The notes under the pieces are model-generated. The model made no database searches, had not been told where the DNA came from, and saw only the letters and a list, made by a program, of their open reading frames with translations. This document shows positions 57,219 to 64,000 of a DNA stretch of 64,000 nt, one piece after another. Position 1 is the first letter of the stretch. Every line of letters starts with the position of its first letter. The position numbers were made by a program, and so were the translations under genes. Location of the stretch: NCBI RefSeq assembly GCF_003073045.1, contig NC_037603.1, forward strand, positions 16,002,192-16,066,191. The letters are read 5' to 3'. The DNA is from Pomacea canaliculata (taxonomy: Eukaryota > Mollusca > Gastropoda > Architaenioglossa > Ampullariidae).

Positions 57219-60200
57219 CTATGCCACCCACTGGCCAATCAATTTGCTGATTGTCAGTCGTGCCTGTACAAGCTGTGGTGGATCATCTGGGGTTGCTGGG
57301 TACATGTTGGCACAGTGTGCAGTACCTGCAAGTATACAAATTTAACTTTTGAAATGTGCTGCGGTCAGTTTTTTTCCCAACTGCACCCAAATGGAAAATA
57401 CTATATGAGCACTTTAGACAATGCAGCCAAGATGAAAAGGCAGACAACAATGCATAAGAAAATTTAATCTGTGCTTTTTACATTCTCCATTACTTACCAT
57501 CAATGAAGATGGCCGTGGCATTTGGGCTCAGGTCTTTAACTATTCCTAGTGCATGCCAGGGATCCACTGAGCCATTAGGAAAAACAACATTGGTGACCTT
57601 CAAATTATAACCACCATAATTTGTGTTTGTGAAGTTGATTCCTTGCTGGATTAAGTCAGCATTGAACTTTGGTCCAAAAATATCCTGACATTGTTTAATG
57701 AAGAATTCCAAAGGAAAATAACTTCCAAAAGGCTGGTTTTTTGAATCAGAAGTCTGAAAGTAACCAAACTCTGTACATGTTTGATATGTCCACTGTCGAC
57801 CTAAAGGGAAAAAGAAAAGCAAATTCATAAGTTCTTGTATATGATTTGAATTTCAGTTCCTAAAAAAAAGCTAAATATCATTATATCATTATCATCTTTT
57901 AGCAAGGCCAAAATACACTCATACCCAGAAGCTCACAAAGGCAGGCAGTGTCCTAACAAGCCCGAAGTAAAAACTGAAGAGCCACTCGACCAACCCAAAA
58001 TTCACCTTGATTTAGAGAAACTGCAAGATATAAACATCAAAGGCGGTGATGCCCACCTTCTCATGCTGTACTAAACCAAAAGACTGACCTGTATAACTTG
58101 CAGCTGAGGACAGATACTAATATCCTCAAAAATAACCAGACTAGAATGTCATGGCAAGAGGTTGAGAGAACACTAAGCAGTCTAAGGAGAAGGAAGTCAT
58201 CTGGCACTGACAATGTCTCAGCTGAGCTGCTTGAGCAAGATTGAGAAGAAACCACAAAGGCCCTTATAGCCCTGTGTCAAAAAATCTGGGAGTGCAAAGA
58301 ATGGGTCAAGAAATTGATGTAATCATTAATCTTTCAAAGAAACAGTGAATAATAATGGGAACTTACAACGCACAGCATCATGACCAAGATATATTGCACT
58401 CTCTGCGCAGACCAATAATGATAAATGAAAGAGAACAGCCAGCGGACAGTGAGGTACATATAGGTACACTGAACAACATAAAAATGAGGTATAAGAATTG
58501 AACATAAAGCAATGGGTGAAGGTATGAAGGGATGTAGATACTATAAACAGTGTAAGATGGAGTCGTTACATGGCGGTTAACATGACAGACATTATTGCCA
58601 GGAAGTTAAGAACAGTAATTCAGGGATGGTACTTTATGAACAGAGATGTTTTCAGAGCGACCATTGAATAGTGCCAAAACTACAGAACCATCAACTTAAT
58701 CAAATACCCAAGCAAAGTTTTGCTGAAAGTGAATCAGAATCATATCATGCATATCCTTACTGCTGCTAAGGAAAGGGGCTAGCAGAAGAACAGGCATAAT
58801 GGTTACAGGAAGTCACAGAATTTCACGCAAAACTTGCATTTCTTATTCGTATCTTAAAAACATTAACTCTTGAACTACAGGATGATCAATTCAGGGGAAC
58901 CCAATTAGTAGTGCAATGACCCCAATAATCCTGCATCTGCTATAAATGCATCTGACCCACTCCAATCTTTTGCACTCTCCCCCCAAATAAGGAGAAACAA
59001 CTGCACAAAGGCAGCTATGCATGACTGTGGTTGTGACATTATTTGTCTACCTCCTGCTGCTGTGTTGCTATCCCAGTCTATCTTGGTTAAGTCTGAAATC
59101 ATGCTGGCATATGTAAAGTCCTGGCATTTTTCTGCATATGTTGTCAGCATAAGTGTGTTCACATCGGCATAGCGCTGTAGGGCTGACTTATTGGTATCAG
59201 TGTCCATAATGCCGCAAAGTGTGTCTATAGTAATGTTAGTCCCTTTTGCACCCTGCAGACATCAATAGATCAAAATAAATTTTTAAAATCACAATTATAC
59301 ATAGTTTAATAATTTTAATATTTCTCAAACTTTTTAAGGTAACCATACTGTAAGATCAGGCCTATATTCTTAAACAAAACACACTGAATAATGTTCAAAA
59401 TGAAAATGATTTAGTTATTTTTATTACAAAGTCACTTACAATAGAGATAAACAGTTTTCAGAAGTTTTTTCCAGTTGCTATTAGCACAATGTTTAACATA
59501 TTTAGAGTGAGATGTACACTATTTTAACATATTCAGATTGGTATATGCAATGCTACTAAATGAAAGTCCTATTTTTGTACCCTTTCCCCCCACCATCTGA
59601 AAAAATTGAATTCTTCAACTGTATATTAAACAAGTAGCCAACTACATACCAATAAATTTACACCACTGTAAAATTGATTGCACAGGCACCTGCACAGTCT
59701 CCCCACTTCCCCTTCCCCTACACATATACAAGCATCCACATGCACCTACACTCCATTGCCTGGACATATATCCCTCATCCCTGCCTCTCCTTCTACACAT
59801 ATACACAATCTCACTCTCTACACATACAGTCTCTCCCTCACACATACACTTTCTCTCACTCAAGCACACTCTCTCACACACATACACATACTCTAAGACA
59901 CACACTCCCACACTGTCTCTCACACACACTCCCACACTGTCTCATACACACACTCTTTCACTCACACACACTCCCACACTGTCTCATACACACACTCTTT
60001 CACTCACACACCACTCTAACAGTCTCATGCACATTCTGCTTCTCTCACACATAGACTATTTCTCCCTCTTACTCCCACATACACATACGATCTCTCCCCC
60101 AAACTCACTATCTCACACACTATTCTTTTTCCTCTTTAATTCACTCTCTCTCCCTATCTCTCTCTCTCACACAAACTCTCTCTTACCTCAAAGGCACGGT

Positions 60201-63146
60201 TGTCTTTATTGTACTGTACAACATCCTCAAAGTTACCAGCAAGCACAGAGTACAGATTAGCTATGTCATCAGAGTTGGCGATGTTAATGTCATCACAGAG
60301 GCTGTATACAAAAGAAATAAATAAATGTCATGAACTACATGTATTTTAAAATCATGTGTGTGGACATTATAAACTCAGTGTTACTGACCACACAAGTGAT
60401 TATCAAGGGTTAATACATTTATTGCAAACTGCAAACTTACTTGAACATTTTGCGAAGCTGCTGACGACCGGTTTCATCGCTCAGTAGCTTTTCAAGTTGC
60501 TGGGTAGCCTGCTGGATGTTGCTGACACAAGAGCTGCTGCTCATGGCCAGCGAGTCCTGAACCACGCTCATGTATTCTGAAAAAGTGAAGCCCTCTCATT
60601 AGAATATCATCCACTGACTTTACATATATTTAAAAGTCTGATGGGCTGCAATTTTTTTCTAATGTGAACATTTTTTTTCCAAAATCTGGATATGAAAAAT
60701 ACTCTCCTGTTCTCCAGATACAAAAAGAGAAAAAGATCAAACTCAGGACATCATATTTGTCCATGGATATGTCTAATTAACACGTGGCCCTAGCTTTAAT
60801 TGACTGTAGTCTTAATATATATATATGTACAGTCCTAAAGGATGTGTTCTGGCTACCTCTCTGTGCCTGGTGATGTTTGCAGGCTGAATAAAACTAACCC
60901 AAAAACTCACCGAGAAAATTCAACTGAGCAAACACTGGAGCACTTGTTGCGACTGCTCCCTGCACCAAGTGAGGGTACTTCAAACGGAACCAGGCAGCCA
61001 GAGCACCTGTTACATGAAATATAATTCTCACTATATTGCCCTATAAATATTCCTGCAAAAGCTTATTTTACAAAATAATAATTGAAGCACTTATCAGCAT
61101 ATTATACTTATTCTGTGTGTACAATCAATGTTATTTTGTTGTGCACTTTTTCAATATTTCTTAAATGAATCGTTTTCACAATGAAGGATGATTGTTACCT
61201 CAAACACAAACATGTGACTGAAAGGTGCATGTTTTATGATTTGCAAAATACTACACATCCAAAAGAAAAATGACTTTCACAAAGGCTCCATACAAAAAAC
61301 AGATTTAGAATAATCCGTGATAGTGTGTCTTACCTGAGTAGGATCCTCCAATAGCAATCCATTTGTTGTCAGGCAGGTTATACTTCACTTGGGCAAATGT
61401 AATGAAGTTGGCGAGATCAGCTAATGCCTGTTCACTGGTGAGGTAACCCAGGTTCTCTACACTGAGATTGCTGGAACAAAAGTACATACATGCTGGTAGA
61501 ACAAATGGTAGGAGGAAAAAAATGTGGGTACAATGCATGTATGCTGTAGATAAAATATGTCAAAACAAGACACAAGATCTACAATAAGGTGGGTCCCAGT
61601 TCAAGTGCAGCAATGGTTAATCCTAAGATGGTTCAGAGATTTTATAATGAAATAAACTAATCAGATGTACACATTTCTTATATAATAAAAAGCATCTACT
61701 TATGAGCTAACACAAAGTTCAAACATTTTCACATTGAAATTTCCTTCCAAATACTTTAAAAAAGCAAACTGCATGAAGTGCTGACCCTGTGGGGTGAGTC
61801 TTGCCATAGAACCGGTGCTCCACCATAAACAAGAAAGCATTGTGGTCTTGTGCATACTGGATCCATGCTCCATTTTCCATCCACACGGGATCTGCCGGAC
61901 CCTCACCTCCAATGCTGAGAAACACGGGACCTCCAGGTTTGTAGTACTTGTCATTTATGAAATATTGCTGCAAAATTATTCACACACACCTGAATATATT
62001 GAAATACCAGATGGGATGATGCAGCGAAATATATTTATGTTTGTATAAATGTTGATGTGTCTATGAGTGCCTGTCTATTTGTGTGTCTATGTGTTTACTG
62101 ACATTATATCCAAGTCTTAAGTTTGCTTCTTGTTGGTTGCTTCATGTAAACATAAACATTTCTGTTTTTTGTTTGTTTTTTCGTTGTTGCTTTTGTAAAA
62201 TGTGGTGAGCCTGACTTTGTCAAGGATCCCATGCTGTATATGCTTATGGATCATGATTATGAACATCATCAACTAAATAAGTGTTGTCTTGTCAGCTTCA
62301 GAAATACAGATGGTGTTCTACTTAACACAAATATAAATGTAAAATGTTTACAAAATCGTCTTTGTTTAACTCCAAATCGTTCACTAAAGATCTGTCTTGT
62401 AGTCTATGTACAATGTACAGGGAGAAAAAGTGGTTATTTTATATGACCAAACAAGACAAAATGACAATTAAACATGCACTTTTAAAATCTTGTTTTAAAG
62501 TTTCATAATATGTGAAAGTAGCAGATGAACAATAAATTAACTTGGGAGTGATTTGGTCTGATAAGGCTAATCAGCATTATATTATATATATAGACAGAGT
62601 GTGTCAAAGTACTTATGACAGAACTGGTGCATGTTCTGATAAGAATTAATTTTTTTTCAAAAGTGCTATAAATTTATCCGTCGTGAACAAATTTATGGTC
62701 ATTATAAATTGTTTCCTTCTTTCTGAGTCTGCCTCTGCGAATCGGTATTGTTCAATTATAGTTGAAAGAAATATATGTACAACAATCAAATTATTAGATG
62801 CAATCCTTTTTCCGGAAAACAAAAGTTTACTTTATAAACAAAGCATCACTGAGAAAAGGTAGAAAGACGGGTCAAGTAAGGAAAAAAAATCTGTACATTT
62901 GACACACGTATGCTAACATTATAAGTTTACGAGTGTTATCACCTGCATAAAAGTTCGCGTATCGGCGTCGTTGAAGTGATCAAGCGTCTGGTTAAACCAC
63001 AAAGCAGACGAGGGGCTGTCTGCTAGCTGGGAGGGTCGGGATGGAGGTGGTACCATTCCTTTTCTAAGTCGCCCTCGGAAGAAACGGGGCGTCCAAGCAG
63101 CCGACAAGCCAAAGAAACAAATCATCCATATAACAAAAAGCTTCAT
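57219..63146 (-). CDS. S28 serine peptidase, PRSS16/K12H4.7 type, secretory
   Basis: Nine exons, in transcript order 62943-63146, 61786-61967, 61334-61470, 60911-61006, 60441-60576, 60187-60301, 59051-59252, 57498-57800 and 57219-57325, join in phase to 493 aa (human PRSS16 is 514). Residues 1 to about 17 are a hydrophobic signal peptide ending near L-S-A-A. Family landmarks are [26 protein letters not shown] and S-E-Q-A-L-A-D-L. The triad is complete: Ser172 in G-G-S-Y-S-G (across the exon 3/4 junction), Asp437 in V-D-P-W-H and His461 in T-A-H-C. S28 enzymes cleave after proline or act as dipeptidyl or tripeptidyl peptidases in lysosomes and the secretory pathway. The closest type appears to be thymus-specific serine protease or the nematode K12H4.7 group and not PRCP or DPP7, but the exact substrate cannot be read. 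Several N-x-T/S sites suit secretion. Confidence 0.94.
58080..58860 (+). mobile_element. RTE-like LINE fragment in S28 gene intron 7, interrupted
   Basis: On plus (opposite to the host gene) two conserved RTE pieces appear. One reads [13 protein letters not shown] ... [20 protein letters not shown] (about 58195-58310). The other reads [20 protein letters not shown] (about 58672-58730). In intact elements these lie a few codons apart; here about 330 bp of unrelated sequence separate them, which suggests a later insertion. Stop codons show it is dead. Confidence 0.82.
59690..60180. repeat. CT/CA-rich low-complexity block with a 49-bp tandem unit
   Basis: Mixed (CA)n and (CT)n DNA fills the intron between exons 6 and 7 of the S28 gene and reaches to within a few bases of the exon 6 donor. 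At about 59920-60010 a unit of CACACACTCCCACACTGTC, then TCATACACACACTCTTTCACT is repeated in tandem. Frames through it are Ser/His/Thr repeats. Confidence 0.9.
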
Positions 63147-63830
63147 GTCGAAAATGCACAGTTTACAAAGCCTAAAATATAATCTAACTTCAAAATTCCG
63201 TCGATGGAGCTGTTATACAACGCCAAACACCGTTTAAAGTTCCGCTTCTGTGCATCGTCTGAAACTAAACAGAACGAGTCATGTGCAGATGTCACATGAT
63301 GTTATTATTATTTCGTTTTTAGTGATAATGTTTAACTCAGAGAAAGAGTTAAAGCGTATAAGCAAATACTGCAGTGTAAATTTATTCCCATTATGTTTTT
63401 GTTTGTTTTGCTTTCTAAGTTAAAGATGTATGCTATCTTAATTATTTTACGAACTATGGATTTGTAACTAATTGCTGCTCCCTACAATTTTGCTGTCCGA
63501 AAGTACACACTTCCGGTCCTATGACTTGCATGTGATCTGTTACCCGGCTATTTTGTGTAATGAATCATTTTCGCTCACGTCCGTGTTTTAAGTGCGCATA
63601 GTTTGCTTCAATAACTTAATTCTAGACAACCCCTCACGCCAAGAGCTCGTGGGGGTTTTTTTTTTCAAACCTTTCACATTTTTATATCAAATGATAAGAC
63701 CAAGTCAGAAGTCCGCGGCAACATGGACTATATACATGTACTGGACTGCTGGCAGACGATTTTTTTTTTTTCCAGTTAACTACTAAAACGAGGTATTAGA
63801 CGACAAAGCTTCCGGTTTAGTCACATTCTT
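63147..63830 (-). promoter_or_regulatory. Probable promoter region of the S28 gene
   Basis: ETS-type motifs ACACTTCCGGT (about 63507-63517) and CTTCCGGT (63809-63816) lie 360-670 bp upstream of the start codon. The first stretch above the ATG is the 5' UTR; a possible acceptor (ATATTTTAG on minus, about 63170) leaves open a spliced leader exon farther upstream. Confidence 0.35.
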
Positions 63831-63889
63831 TGTTTAGGCTCGCCGAGACTAACAGCGGAGAACTTCGCAAGAGGCTAAGAGTTGGTCTT

Positions 63890-64000
63890 GACAGACAGAC
63901 AGCAATCCACTTATACACGTCCTTGGTAGGGCTGTGGAGTTAGAGGCTGTCGGCATTATCATAGACTGCAAGAAGAGTACTCTAGCCAAGTCCTTACCTG
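63890..64000. other. Possible exon material at the right edge
   Basis: On minus a strong donor, CAG then GTAAGG, lies at 63992-64000, so an exon may end at 63998 and extend beyond the window. It could be a non-coding first exon of the S28 gene or of an unseen minus-strand gene. On plus, about 35 codons up to the edge are open with no ATG. Neither can be settled here. Confidence 0.25.

Noticed and set aside
59674..60054. Ser/His/Thr-rich frame of 126 codons
   Set aside because: It is low-complexity CT/CA intron DNA of the S28 gene.
1..64000. CRISPR arrays, operons, ribosome binding sites or bacterial insertions
   Set aside because: The window is intron-rich animal DNA. The repeats are tandem microsatellites or eukaryotic transposons, and no spacer-repeat structure was seen.

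Overview
The window is animal genomic DNA with short exons, GT-AG introns, many microsatellites and DNA-transposon and LINE debris. Four genes could be read exon by exon with matching splice phases. A fifth, small one is less certain. The sequence suggests a lophotrochozoan, most likely a mollusc and possibly a gastropod; that placement is an inference from protein flavour, intron size and repeat content and was not tested.

Layout. About 1-21 kb is repeat-rich and gene-poor. It holds a probable FAIM-like small beta-sandwich gene (+, 4636-18283) with one intron of about 11.4 kb, several pentanucleotide arrays (including about 660 bp of TTGTG units), a degenerate minisatellite at 18.8-19.2 kb and a dead RTE-type LINE at 20.3-20.9 kb. 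From 21.5 to 63.1 kb there are four genes in alternating orientation: WDR36/UTP21 (+, 21507-31766, 20 exons, 889 aa), PARL (-, 33300-38970, 9 exons, 388 aa), COG3 (+, 39179-53932, 20 exons, 859 aa) and a secretory S28 serine peptidase of the PRSS16/K12H4.7 type (-, 57219-63146, 9 exons, 493 aa). All of these look intact: every intron is GT-AG, reading frames close and catalytic residues are present.

Arrangement. WDR36 and PARL converge, and their best poly(A) signals place the two transcript ends on top of each other near 32.45 kb. PARL and COG3 diverge, with only 208 bp between start codons, so they probably share a bidirectional promoter. COG3 and the S28 gene converge. The four proteins act in unrelated places (nucleolar ribosome assembly, mitochondrial inner membrane, Golgi tethering, secretory/lysosomal proteolysis), so no common pathway is implied.

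Mobile DNA. Two small hAT-type elements have 8-bp target duplications, one in the presumed WDR36 3' UTR and one in a COG3 intron. Two pogo/Tigger-like elements are flanked by TA. There are three scattered fragments of an RTE-like LINE family, one minus-strand fragment of the C-terminal end of a different LINE reverse transcriptase, and a LINE-like 3' tail nested in a pogo-like element. I found no new system of genes. The most testable new observations are a frame-preserving 45-nt candidate cassette exon in COG3, a 28-nt microexon in WDR36, the PARL/COG3 shared promoter, and RFX X-box-like palindromes in the gene-poor left arm.
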